This document shows, piece by piece, positions 7,891 through 16,622 of a stretch of 26,433 nt of DNA. The position numbers were made by a program, and so were the translations under genes. Position 1 is the stretch's first letter. The number at the start of each line of letters is the position of its first letter. The notes under the pieces were generated by a model. It had not been told where the DNA came from. It saw only the letters and a list, made by a program, of their open reading frames with translations, and ran no database searches. The stretch lies in NCBI GenBank assembly GCA_937902455.1, contig CALELI010000096.1, positions 1 through 26,433 on the forward strand, written 5' to 3'. This stretch comes from an uncultured Prevotellaceae bacterium (GTDB taxonomy: Bacteria > Bacteroidota > Bacteroidia > Bacteroidales > Bacteroidaceae).

Positions 7891-9251
7891 TGACGTTTCT
7901 TTCATACGACATAAAGGTCGCCGTACTGATTGCGGTGTTCTACGTCTTCTACAGGGTTCTGCTGTGCAGGGAGACTCTCCACCGCATGAACCGCATCGTG
8001 CTGCTGACGACTGCCGCATTGTCCTTTGTCCTGCCACTCTGCATCATTACCATCCATCGCACGGAGATAATCGCAGGGGCTGCCCCATTAACGGGCTTGA
8101 CGGAAGGAGCGACAACGGGAATCCCTGGCGCATCGCTATCGGTACAACCATGGTGGCACACAGCCATGATGGTACTTTACATAACAGGTGTGGCAACCGT
8201 GATTTGCAAGATCCTGATTTCCCTCATCAGCATTCTCCGTCTCATCCGCAGTGCACAGGATGTCCGCGAGTTCAGGGGGAGTCGTCTTATTATAAGTGAT
8301 ACCCACTCCGCCCCGTTCAGTTGGATGAACTACATCATCATCGGCCGAGACGACTACGAACAGGGCATCGAGGAGATTCTCGAGCATGAGAAGGCACACA
8401 TCGGCCTTCGCCACTCGTGGGACCTGCTGCTGGTGGACCTGATATCAGCCATTCAGTGGTTCAATCCCGCTATCTGGATGCTTCGCTCCGACATCCGTGA
8501 CATCCACGAATACGAGGCAGACGAAGCTGTACTCCTCATAGGTGTCAATGTCAGGCACTACCAGTACCTGCTGGTGAGCAAGGCAATGGCAGACAGTGGA
8601 TTCAGTATCACCAACCAATTCAATCACAGTAACCTAAAATTCAGAATCAACATGATGACAAAAAAGAAATCCAGCAAACGCAGTGCCCTCAAGGCACTCT
8701 ACATCCTGCCAGTCATAGGCATCAGTCTCGCAGTATCAGCCCGGACCATCGTAGACTACCGGTACGAACAGCCTACGAAGGAAAACCAGACTGTTCTGAA
8801 TCCAGTCATTCCCGATGATGTCGTTCCTACTGACATCTGCGACAAGCCAGAGGTCATGCCTGAATTCCAGGGCGGAATGGAGAAGTTGTTTGAACACATG
8901 AAGAACAACCTGAAATACCCGGCACTTGCCGAAGAACTTGGCGTGCAGGGACGAATATTGGTTCAGTTCATTATCAGCAAGGACGGCAAGGTCTATGACC
9001 CACAAGTCATTAGGGCAATCAATCCGAATGACGCAGAAAAGGCCGAGATTACGACAAAAGGCTCGAAGCTGCCGCCTCCTCCACCCGGAGACGAAACCCG
9101 CTATGAAAAAGTCACAGCGGCCATCAAGCAGATGAACGACGAAGCCATCAGATGCATCAACGCCACATCAGGCCACTGGACTCCTGCCAAGAACAAAGGC
9201 AAGACGGTGAACACGAAATTCGTTGTCCAGACTGTCTACAGACTGAAATAG
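7887..9251 (+). CDS. M56 family (BlaR1-like) membrane metallopeptidase with C-terminal TonB domain
   Basis: Residues 1-120 carry three membrane helices (about 8-27, 37-57, 93-118). The M56 zinc site HEKAH is at 167-171, with a downstream HEYEAD (207-212) likely giving the third ligand. A fourth helix lies near 268-286 (LYILPVIGISLAVS). Residues about 330-454 resemble a TonB C-terminal domain (MPEFQGGMEKLFEHMKNNLK, then YPALAEELGVQGRILVQFII). A KLPPPPPGDE stretch lies inside that domain instead of in the linker. The protein probably senses an envelope signal, cuts or activates to inactivate BlaI, and may contact TonB receptors. The beta-lactam sensor domain of BlaR1 is absent. The start overlaps the blaI-like stop; an alternative ATG is at 7890. 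Confidence 0.88.
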   Translation: MMTFLSYDIKVAVLIAVFYVFYRVLLCRETLHRMNRIVLLTTAALSFVLPLCIITIHRTEIIAGAAPLTGLTEGATTGIPGASLSVQPWWHTAMMVLYITGVATVICKILISLISILRLIRSAQDVREFRGSRLIISDTHSAPFSWMNYIIIGRDDYEQGIEEILEHEKAHIGLRHSWDLLLVDLISAIQWFNPAIWMLRSDIRDIHEYEADEAVLLIGVNVRHYQYLLVSKAMADSGFSITNQFNHSNLKFRINMMTKKKSSKRSALKALYILPVIGISLAVSARTIVDYRYEQPTKENQTVLNPVIPDDVVPTDICDKPEVMPEFQGGMEKLFEHMKNNLKYPALAEELGVQGRILVQFIISKDGKVYDPQVIRAINPNDAEKAEITTKGSKLPPPPPGDETRYEKVTAAIKQMNDEAIRCINATSGHWTPAKNKGKTVNTKFVVQTVYRLK

Positions 9252-9338
9252 ATGAAAGCATAGAGCAGAAGCAGCAAAGCACCGACACAGGCGATACCAA
9301 ATTCTTTGCTCTGAGTTCTGCAAACTCCAGAAAACAAT

Positions 9339-9364
9339 ACAGGGAGGCATTGATGTCTCCCTGT
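9339..9364. terminator. Hairpin terminator between convergent M56 and SusD genes
   Basis: ACAGGGAGGCA pairs with TGTCTCCCTGT (11 bp with one G-T pair) around a TTGA tetraloop, midway between the two convergent stops at 9251 and 9399. T-rich flanks on both sides (TGTTTTG on plus, TTGTTTTC on minus) allow use in both directions. Confidence 0.65.
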
Positions 9365-9398
9365 GCTGTGTTTTGTAGTGTTTGTGTGACTGACGTGT

Positions 9399-11525
9399 TT
9401 AGTCAGCGTATCCTGGGTTCTGCCAAGCCTTCTGCTGTTCTGCAGTGAGGTTGGTTCCGTCTGGGTTCTGAAGCTGGTCGATGAACTTCTGAGGGATTGG
9501 ACGGAGGTTGTGGCGGTCAGCAACATTTGCGGCGGCTTCCGGGTTGAATGCCTTAGCACGCTTTACGAGGAGTTTGCAACGGCTGAGTTCCTCCCAGCGG
9601 TTCCATTCACCGAGGAGCTCACGAGTACGCTCGTTCATGAGGAAGTTGATGAGACGGTCCTTGTCGCCGGAGCATCCAAGTATGCCAAGGATATACTCGT
9701 CTTCTGCAGGAAGGTTCTGGTAGCTCTTGATTTCCAGACTTGATGCGTCTGTAGTACGAGCGATTCCTGTAGATAGGTAGTATGTGTTCTTCTGGATGAA
9801 CGAGATCCGGCATGCTTCCATGTTGGTGAGTTTGTCACCGGCAGCGTTCTTACACTTGCCAAGAGCTGCAGATGCAGTTGAGTTGTCGGCATCGCCTCCG
9901 AATTCCTTTGCAAATGCCATTGTTCCGTCGGTGTAGTAGTCGCGTTCCTCTCCCTTCTTCCATGCTGCACGTGCACGGAGCTGGTTGATGGTGCTGATGG
10001 CTTCATTGTAATTGCCAAGACGTACCTGTGCCTCTGCCTTTACGATGTAGGTCTCACCCGTACGTGCCATGATGACGTCGCGGTGTGCATCGCCCTTCTC
10101 TGCTGTACGTGTACCGTCGTCAGTCTTGTTGATTCCGCACCAGAAGTTGCTCTGTGCAGGGTTTCCTGACACACCATAGTTGCGGTGTACGTACTGTCCG
10201 TCGGAATAGAGAGGAATTACGTTCGGTACCCACTTGCCGTTCTCAGGGTTAACGAATGTGTGTTCCACTGCTCCACGTCCGAACGAACCGTAGGTACTCT
10301 CGTTGAGGGCACTGTTGCGGTTGTTGAGGATGAACATGATACCTGGGTCGCCCAGTTCAGGTTCTGCTCCTGCCGGACATCCTACAGACTGCATAGTCTC
10401 TGGTTTCACGTAGTTGTTGTAGCCGTAGATGGTCTTGAAGGTCTTCCACATACGTGAGTCGTTCACATTGTCGAATACTGCATATGCATACTCGTTTGGA
10501 CGGCAACGCTGGAAGTCCATGCCTCCGATGTACTGACCGCGCTGTACGTAGCCACCTGAGAAGTTTGAGAACTGTGGGTTGAAGTAGTTGTATGTACGGT
10601 TTCCGAATCTACCTGCATAGGATGTTGTGTGCTGTGCAGACATCAGGATTTCAGGATTGCCTTCCTGAGCACAGTCGATTCCTGTCCAGCGGGCATAGAG
10701 GTCGATGTAGTTAGGAGTGAGCGGATGTGCCTTTGCAACTTCGTCGCAGAGTGCGATGACTTTGTTGAGGTCTTCCTTTGAGTCATATTTCCCGTTCCAG
10801 CTTTCGCAGCGTTCAGACTGACGGAAAAGGAGAGCCTTTGCGAGGAAGTGGGCAGCTGTGTACTTGTCCCAGCCACCTATTCCGCGCTTAGTCTTCTCAG
10901 GAAGGAGGTTATAGGCCTGTGTGAGGTCGGAGATTACGGAATTGAGAGTCTCTTCCTCTGTTGCACGGTTGAATGTGCGTACCACGCCTGAAGATGGTTC
11001 GAGCTGGAGGACAACTGCTCCGTACTGTGCAAACAGACGGTAGTAGTTGTAGCCACGGAGGAAGTATGCCTCACCGAGACAGGTGTCGTGAGTCTCCTTA
11101 TTGGTAATCTTGTCGGCACTGGCAATGAGAGAGTTTGCAGTGGAGATTCCGTAGTACATCTGATCCCAGAGTGCTGAAACACCCGGACAGTTGTTGTTTG
11201 CTGCACCGTTGGCAGTCGTACAGTCCTGCGGATTCAGACGACCATCGTACGTATTCCAAGGTTCCGACGTGAGGTCGGCTCCATTTGTGAATTCGTCGCA
11301 TCCGTAGAGTGTGATACCGTAAGCCCATTCGTAGCCGAAGTGCCAGCGGATATTTGCATAGAGGGCTGTTGCGAGATCCGTGATTCCCTGCTCAGTCTCG
11401 AAATAGTCGGTGCTGAACGCGGTCTTATTGTCCTCGTCAAGGAAACTTTCGCTACATGAAGTCACTCCTACGAGTCCGGAAACAACCAATGCAGCAATTC
11501 CTAATTTATTTATATACTTACTCAT
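9399..11525 (-). CDS. susD-like: SusD/RagB family outer-membrane glycan-binding lipoprotein
   Basis: This 708-residue lipoprotein has signal sequence GLVGVTSC with lipidated Cys24. The N-terminal SusD motif FLDEDNKTAFSTDYF and TPR-like helices (LWDQMYYGISTANSLI; AYFLRGYNYYRLFAQYG) are typical. The C-terminal region holds the usual RagB part (INFLMNERTRELLGEWNRWE) and LRPIPQKFIDQLQN. It sits on the cell surface as a lid over its SusC partner and captures oligosaccharides. The length is at the upper end for the family, mostly through inserted loops at about 280-480. It lies 26 bp after the SusC stop, in one operon. Ligand specificity cannot be read from the sequence. Confidence 0.95.
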   Translation of the reverse strand: MSKYINKLGIAALVVSGLVGVTSCSESFLDEDNKTAFSTDYFETEQGITDLATALYANIRWHFGYEWAYGITLYGCDEFTNGADLTSEPWNTYDGRLNPQDCTTANGAANNNCPGVSALWDQMYYGISTANSLIASADKITNKETHDTCLGEAYFLRGYNYYRLFAQYGAVVLQLEPSSGVVRTFNRATEEETLNSVISDLTQAYNLLPEKTKRGIGGWDKYTAAHFLAKALLFRQSERCESWNGKYDSKEDLNKVIALCDEVAKAHPLTPNYIDLYARWTGIDCAQEGNPEILMSAQHTTSYAGRFGNRTYNYFNPQFSNFSGGYVQRGQYIGGMDFQRCRPNEYAYAVFDNVNDSRMWKTFKTIYGYNNYVKPETMQSVGCPAGAEPELGDPGIMFILNNRNSALNESTYGSFGRGAVEHTFVNPENGKWVPNVIPLYSDGQYVHRNYGVSGNPAQSNFWCGINKTDDGTRTAEKGDAHRDVIMARTGETYIVKAEAQVRLGNYNEAISTINQLRARAAWKKGEERDYYTDGTMAFAKEFGGDADNSTASAALGKCKNAAGDKLTNMEACRISFIQKNTYYLSTGIARTTDASSLEIKSYQNLPAEDEYILGILGCSGDKDRLINFLMNERTRELLGEWNRWEELSRCKLLVKRAKAFNPEAAANVADRHNLRPIPQKFIDQLQNPDGTNLTAEQQKAWQNPGYAD

Positions 11526-11551
11526 AATTCAATGATTTTATATGTTTGTTA

Positions 11552-14500
11552 TTAGAAACCAACCTGCAGACCCATTGTGAATCCTCTGTTGTAGTAAGAA
11601 GCGTTCATGTCGAGATCGAGGTAGTCGATTGAAGAAGTGAGGTTGCCCAGGTTTCTGCCCTGGATGTAAACTTTCAGGCGTTCGATACCGATGCTGCTGC
11701 AGATGCTCTTAGGGAATGTGTAACCGAGAGAGAGGTTGCGAACCTTGATGAATGAAGCATCCTTGAAACCGAGGAGGCTTGAATAGGAGTCACCACCGGC
11801 AGTGCTGTAGACTGGCTTCTGCCATTCTGCACCTGTGTTGTCCGGACGCCAGTAGTCGATCTCACGCTGTGCGTACATACCGAGCTGACCTTCGCCACCT
11901 GTGCTGACCATGTACTTGAACCGTCCGTAGAGTTCCACGATGAGTTCAAGTCCCTTGTAAGAGAATGTGTTTGTCCAGCCTGCTGTCCAACGAGGATTTC
12001 TGTTGCCGAGGATCACACGGTCATCTGCATCGATCTTGTAGTCACCGTTCTGGTCAACAGGACGAACACTACCTGGTGTGAACTTAGTGCCGTTGGCATT
12101 GAACTTAGCCATTTCCTCTGCATCCTCTGCCTGCCAGAGTCCTGCATTGTCATATCCGTAGAATACTCCGATTGACTCGCCGATGAACCATGCGTTTGCG
12201 ATGTCGTCCTGCTTGCCGTTTGAGAGTTCGACGATCTCATCCTTTACGAAACCTGCATTGATGGATGATACCCACTTGAAGCCCTTGTAGTCTACTGGAG
12301 TGCCATAGATGCTGATGTCGAATCCGTAGTTCTTTGTCTCACCTACGTTTGCCATAGTGTTAGGGAAACCTGTAAGAGTTGGGATTGTCATGTTGAGCAA
12401 GAGGTCCTTTGTGCGTGACGTGAAGAAATCGATACCTCCACCGAGACGTCCCCTGAAGAATGAGTAGTCAACACCGAAGTTCCACTGAGTGGTCTTTTCC
12501 CATCCCAGTTCCTTGTTTGCCATACCTACCTGACTGTTGGTGTAGTATGGTTCGTTGGTTGCGTATGCCTGAACGGCTTCTGCACCGAACGGTACGAAGA
12601 ATGACTGGATGTTACCGAGTGTTCCGTAAGGGCCTACTCCAGAGTTACCTGTAGTACCTACGCCCACGCGGACTTTCAACTGGTCAATCCATTCGATGTT
12701 CTTGATGAACTCTTCCTGGTCGGCACGCCATGCGAGTGCCATTGATGGGAAGAATGCCCACTTGTGACCCTCTGCCAGTACGGATGAACCGTCCCAGCGT
12801 CCTGATGCCGTGAGGAGATACTTATCCTGGAATCCGTAGTTGAGACGTACCATGTAGGAATTCATGGAACTCTCAGTGAGACCAGAGCCCATGCCTGCTC
12901 CGTATGTGTTTGCATCCGTGATGTCGACACTTCCCATGTTGTGCCATTCGAAGTGCTCGTTAGGGATGTTCTGTGCAGACTCGTTGGAACTTTCGAAATT
13001 GTAGCTTGAAGCTGACTGCAGCAATGTCACGCCGATGTTGTGGTCACCGAAGATACGGTTGTAGTCAACCTGATTGTCGAGAGTCCATGAGAGGTAACGG
13101 CGAGTGGATGTGGAAGCATAGTTCTTTCCACCTACGCGGTTAGCACTCTGGCTGCTGAGGAAGATACCGTTCCTCCACTGGCGGAAACCAGGACCGAAGG
13201 AAATCTTGTATGACAGACCGTCGAGCACATCTACCATCTTGCCGAAGTCTACCTTGCCGTAGAAACTACCGATGGCACGGAACGACTCACGGCTATTGTG
13301 TGACTTGCCCCACTCATCGATTACTGTGTACTGGTTTACTACAGAGCCGCCTGGCATGTTGATGATGTCGCCATTCTCATCGTAAGGAACACAGTAGCGG
13401 AGCAATGCCTTTGCTGCACCATAGAGGTCTGTAGGACCCGAACTTGTTCCGACCTGACCGGTGCGTGAGAATCCGTAGTCCTGCTCTGAGTAGGAAGCGT
13501 TGACGCTACCGCCCATCTTGAACCAAGGAGTTGCCTGGATGTCGTTGGTAAGAGTGAAGTTGTAGCGGGTGAAGTCCTGACCCTTCTGGGTACCCTTGTT
13601 GTTGAGGTAGCCGAAAGATACGTAGGCATTCATCTTCTCCGTACCGCCACTTGCACTGATTGTGTGCTGGTTAGATATACCTGTGCGGGTAACCATGTCA
13701 CACCAGTCGGTATTCTCAACGAGAGAGCCGTCCCATACCGTGTTGTTGTTTGTCCAACCCTTGTTGACGTTAGCCAGAGCGTCTGGGTCACCAGAGAAGA
13801 ATGACTGGTCCTGAGCGTAGTTTGGCTGGTCGCCTGGGGTGTAGAGGTCTGGATTTGAGTTGTAGTATGCCCAGCGACGCCATGTGATGTAGTCGGAAGC
13901 ACTCATTGCAGGCTGCTTGTCTACGATATTCTCAAATGTCACACTTCCACTGTAGTTGAGGTGGAGCTTGCCAGCAGTACCGCGCTTGGTAGTTACGAGA
14001 ACTACACCGTTTGCTCCACGGCTTCCGTAGATGGCAGTAGCACTTGCATCCTTCAGGACACTCACGTTCTCGATATCGTCAGCATTCAGACTCTCGATAC
14101 CGCCATTCTGAAGAGGCACTCCGTCAACAACGTACAGAGGTTCACTTGTAGCATTGATTGAGCGGACACCACGGATGCGGATGCTTCCGATTTCACCAGG
14201 ACGCTGGCTTGATGTGATGTCGACACCTGCCACCTTGCCCTGAAGAGCCTCAAACGGGTTGTTTACAGGCTTCGTCTCCAGATCCTGGGATGTAACAGTG
14301 GCAACGGCTCCCGTCACGTCCGACTTCCTGCGTACACCATAACCTACGACTACTACGTCGTTGAGCAGGTCGGTGTTCTCCTCAAGAACGATTCTGATGT
14401 TCTGACCACGTGCAGCAACTGTTGCTGTCTTGTAGCCCACGTAAGTAACTCGCAAACTCTGATTGCCGGAAACTCCGTCGATGGAGAAGCGACCGTTCAC

Positions 14501-14671
14501 GTCAGTCACCGCACCCTTGCCCGGAACTTCTGCAACCACGACATTTGCACCAATCACAGCGTCACCAGCCTTGTCTACGACTGTTCCGCTAACTGTCTGC
14601 GCCTGGATTGCACCTGAAATCAGGAACAATACTCCGAGCAACGCAAATCTCATTGATTTAAAGTTTAACAT
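11552..14671 (-). CDS. susC-like: SusC/RagA family TonB-linked outer-membrane transporter
   Basis: This 1039-residue protein has a signal peptide cut after QAQ (residue 25). A CarboxypepD-regulatory-like domain spans about 26-105 (VSGTVVDKAGDAVIGANVVV). The SusC-specific segment DVVVVGYGVRRKSDVTGA is near 107-124, followed by the plug (IRIRGVRSINATSEPLYVVD; VSVLKDASATAIYGSRGANG) and a 22-strand-type barrel ending in LQVGF with the expected C-terminal Phe. It imports oligosaccharides across the outer membrane using TonB energy. Met7 (14653) is an alternative start giving a more usual signal peptide. A consensus promoter lies 135 bp upstream, so SusC-SusD is its own transcription unit. The substrate is probably linked to the nearby GH43. 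Confidence 0.97.
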   Translation of the reverse strand: MLNFKSMRFALLGVLFLISGAIQAQTVSGTVVDKAGDAVIGANVVVAEVPGKGAVTDVNGRFSIDGVSGNQSLRVTYVGYKTATVAARGQNIRIVLEENTDLLNDVVVVGYGVRRKSDVTGAVATVTSQDLETKPVNNPFEALQGKVAGVDITSSQRPGEIGSIRIRGVRSINATSEPLYVVDGVPLQNGGIESLNADDIENVSVLKDASATAIYGSRGANGVVLVTTKRGTAGKLHLNYSGSVTFENIVDKQPAMSASDYITWRRWAYYNSNPDLYTPGDQPNYAQDQSFFSGDPDALANVNKGWTNNNTVWDGSLVENTDWCDMVTRTGISNQHTISASGGTEKMNAYVSFGYLNNKGTQKGQDFTRYNFTLTNDIQATPWFKMGGSVNASYSEQDYGFSRTGQVGTSSGPTDLYGAAKALLRYCVPYDENGDIINMPGGSVVNQYTVIDEWGKSHNSRESFRAIGSFYGKVDFGKMVDVLDGLSYKISFGPGFRQWRNGIFLSSQSANRVGGKNYASTSTRRYLSWTLDNQVDYNRIFGDHNIGVTLLQSASSYNFESSNESAQNIPNEHFEWHNMGSVDITDANTYGAGMGSGLTESSMNSYMVRLNYGFQDKYLLTASGRWDGSSVLAEGHKWAFFPSMALAWRADQEEFIKNIEWIDQLKVRVGVGTTGNSGVGPYGTLGNIQSFFVPFGAEAVQAYATNEPYYTNSQVGMANKELGWEKTTQWNFGVDYSFFRGRLGGGIDFFTSRTKDLLLNMTIPTLTGFPNTMANVGETKNYGFDISIYGTPVDYKGFKWVSSINAGFVKDEIVELSNGKQDDIANAWFIGESIGVFYGYDNAGLWQAEDAEEMAKFNANGTKFTPGSVRPVDQNGDYKIDADDRVILGNRNPRWTAGWTNTFSYKGLELIVELYGRFKYMVSTGGEGQLGMYAQREIDYWRPDNTGAEWQKPVYSTAGGDSYSSLLGFKDASFIKVRNLSLGYTFPKSICSSIGIERLKVYIQGRNLGNLTSSIDYLDLDMNASYYNRGFTMGLQVGF

Positions 14672-14731
14672 AAAATAAAATTTGAAAAAATTAAGAGTGT
14701 TTATATAATAGCGAATACTATATCACTGTAG

Positions 14732-14753
14732 GCTGACTGATATTTCAATCAGC
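14732..14753 (-). other. Leader hairpin upstream of susC-like gene
   Basis: On the minus strand GCTGATTGA pairs with TCAGTCAGC (nine pairs including one G-T) around a four-base loop. It lies in the roughly 130-nt leader between the promoter and the SusC start and has no T-tract, so it is not a simple terminator. A regulatory role is inferred only. Confidence 0.45.
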
Positions 14754-14805
14754 GGTCAAGCGATTCAAGGTTCTTCTGTATCATAGGCATTTTCAATTAG
14801 TCTTG

Positions 14806-14837
14806 CAAAGATATGTATTTTCTGTGATATAAACAAA
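14806..14837 (-). promoter_or_regulatory. Promoter for the SusC-SusD operon
   Basis: Minus-strand TTTG (14837-14834), 20 bp, then TATCTTTG (14813-14806): a full match to the Bacteroidota consensus. Transcription would begin near 14799, leaving a leader of about 130 nt with one hairpin. Confidence 0.8.
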
Positions 14838-14880
14838 AAGTTTGCTAACTTTTTTTCATTGTCCCAATTCGTGACCATCA

Positions 14881-14978
14881 ACTCCGCCCCTTTCAGTTGG
14901 ACGAGCTACATCATCGGCCGAAACGATTACGAACAGGGCATTGAGGAGATTCTCGAGTGTGAGAAGGCTCACTCGGAC
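14881..14978 (+). pseudogene. Fragment of an M56/BlaR1-like peptidase gene
   Basis: The plus strand reads SAPFSWTSYIIGRNDYEQ then GIEEILECEKAHS. It aligns with 8305-8401 of the M56 gene (residues 141-172) at 81 of 90 bases, with one in-frame 3-bp deletion. No start, membrane helices or other M56 parts are present, and the first zinc-binding His of HEKAH is Cys here (CEKAH), so it is non-functional. It has the same orientation as the intact gene, 6.6 kb away, and its end overlaps the stop codon of the GH43 gene. Several differences are silent, so it may derive from a paralogue and not from a recent copy of this gene. Confidence 0.85.
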
Positions 14979-16567
14979 AGGAAGTCTGTATCGTAGGTAA
15001 AGTCATCAAAGAATGCAATGCCGAGTGGTTCGGTCGCAGTGGTGTAGGAATAGAGGCTTATGCGAGCGCCTTTCCAGCTGGCACTGCGTTCCGGGAACTG
15101 AGGACCTGCGGGAGTGTAGTGGCGGCCGTCGGTGCTGTAGGAGAGCTGCTGGACATTCCTGGCGGCATCGATGTCGAGACGGAGCCATACGGACTTGGTC
15201 CTGGACGGGAGTGGCAGAAGGGTGGTGTTCACTCCGTTCTGCTCAAGATAGATGAACGGGGACTTCTTACCGTCCTTCTCGGAGAGTTGCACTCCTACTC
15301 CTGCCATGGTGCGACCGAGACAGGCAATGCCTGCACGCTGACCTTCGCGCATGTCGCCGAGGAAGAGCCGTACGGTGGCACAGCCCTCATAGCCCATGGT
15401 CTTCTGTGTGACCTGATTGTGCGCATCGTAGAGTGAGTTGGCTGGGGTTGCCTTGATGGCAAGACGGCCCTTGCGTAGAGTGGTGGATATGCAGCCGGGC
15501 TGAGGGTTGTGGTTTATCTGCCACTGGAGACCCAGACGGCTGCCGCTGAAATCGTCGTCGGTCTGAGGATGATGGGGCTTCACCTTCACGGATATGTCTG
15601 GCTTGCGGACTATCTTCATCGGCTCTCCCACTCCGTTGGAGTCATAGTCGGTACCGATGACAGGGAATCCGTCAGAACCCCATGTCACTGGCTGGAGATG
15701 GACGACACGGCCGAGAGGATGGGTCTCCTGGAAATGGTAGAACCACCACTCTCCGTCAGGGGTATCGACAAGGGCTCCCTGATGAGGGCCGTTGACATTG
15801 GTCGTGCCTTGTTCGAGTACCCGACGGCCTTCGTACGGACCGTAGATGTCCTTGCTGCGGAGCACCATCTGCCAGCCTGTACCTACTCCACCCTCGGGTA
15901 TACTGAGGTAGTAATAGCCGTCGCGCATGAGGAACTTCGTGCCTTCTGCCACGGGACCTTCATAGACCACCCTGCCTTCGTCGAGCAACTGTCTGCCGTC
16001 CTCGCTCATGCGGTGGATGATGATAGGTCCTGCACCCTTCTTGCTATGACCGAGCCAGGCATTGCCCTTGTCGTCCCAGAGAGGGCAGGGGTCCTCCCAC
16101 CCCGCCACATCGACTACGTGGTAGAGGGGTTCCCATGGTCCTTCAGGATGTTCGGCAGAGGTCATGTAAAGTCCGGTGCTGGGCATGCACACGAAGATGT
16201 AGAACCGACCGTTGTGGTAGCGGATAGCGGGTGCCCAGGTGCCGTCGCCATACCCTCGCATATCGCGGAAGATGTCGAGGTCAATATGGTCATAAATCTG
16301 GGCAATGATGGTCCAGTTGACCATGTCGTCAGACTCAAGGACGGGCATTCCCATGTAGTGGAACTCGGAACAGGTCATATAGTACTTGTCGCCCACGCGA
16401 ATGACGTCGGGATCAGAATAGTCGGCATTGAGGACTGGATTGGCGAAGGTGCCGTCGCCAAGATCTCCCCATCGAGTGTCGGAAACGGAGGTCTGTGCAA
16501 GGACTGACGTACTGCCGGCCAATGCCACTGCGGCAAGGGCAAGAATGCGGTTAACGAGAGTTTTCAT
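14969..16567 (-). CDS. Glycoside hydrolase family 43 (beta-xylosidase/arabinofuranosidase-like)
   Basis: This 532-residue protein has a signal peptide ending in VLAQ (residue 25). The five-bladed GH43 propeller spans about 38-330, with catalytic base Asp52 in NADYSDPDVIR, the pKa-modulating Asp159 in WEDPCPLW, and the acid Glu208 in AEGTKF. WAPAIRYHNGRFY is a family hallmark. Residues about 335-530 fit the concanavalin A-like C-terminal domain common in GH43 beta-xylosidases. It likely removes xylose or arabinose units from plant glycans in the periplasm and is oriented with SusC/SusD as part of the same utilization locus. It has no visible promoter and follows a terminator by only 19 bp, so expression may depend on readthrough. 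Its last codons overlap an M56 gene remnant. Confidence 0.93.
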   Translation of the reverse strand: MKTLVNRILALAAVALAGSTSVLAQTSVSDTRWGDLGDGTFANPVLNADYSDPDVIRVGDKYYMTCSEFHYMGMPVLESDDMVNWTIIAQIYDHIDLDIFRDMRGYGDGTWAPAIRYHNGRFYIFVCMPSTGLYMTSAEHPEGPWEPLYHVVDVAGWEDPCPLWDDKGNAWLGHSKKGAGPIIIHRMSEDGRQLLDEGRVVYEGPVAEGTKFLMRDGYYYLSIPEGGVGTGWQMVLRSKDIYGPYEGRRVLEQGTTNVNGPHQGALVDTPDGEWWFYHFQETHPLGRVVHLQPVTWGSDGFPVIGTDYDSNGVGEPMKIVRKPDISVKVKPHHPQTDDDFSGSRLGLQWQINHNPQPGCISTTLRKGRLAIKATPANSLYDAHNQVTQKTMGYEGCATVRLFLGDMREGQRAGIACLGRTMAGVGVQLSEKDGKKSPFIYLEQNGVNTTLLPLPSRTKSVWLRLDIDAARNVQQLSYSTDGRHYTPAGPQFPERSASWKGARISLYSYTTATEPLGIAFFDDFTYDTDFLSE

Positions 16568-16585
16568 AATCTTACTGATTTTTGG

Positions 16586-16616
16586 GAAAAAGCCCCCTCC
16601 GTTTTAGGGAGAGGGC
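16586..16616 (-). terminator. Intrinsic terminator between XRE regulator and GH43 genes
   Basis: On the minus strand GCCCTCTCC pairs with GGAGGGGGC (nine pairs, one G-T) around CTAAAAC, followed by TTTTT. It lies just after the XRE stop and 19 bp before the GH43 start. Confidence 0.75.
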
Positions 16617-16622
16617 AGGTTT

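Noticed and set aside
15509..16507. 332-residue plus-strand frame opposite GH43
   Set aside because: The minus strand encodes a full GH43 with catalytic residues; the plus frame has no domain or promoter.
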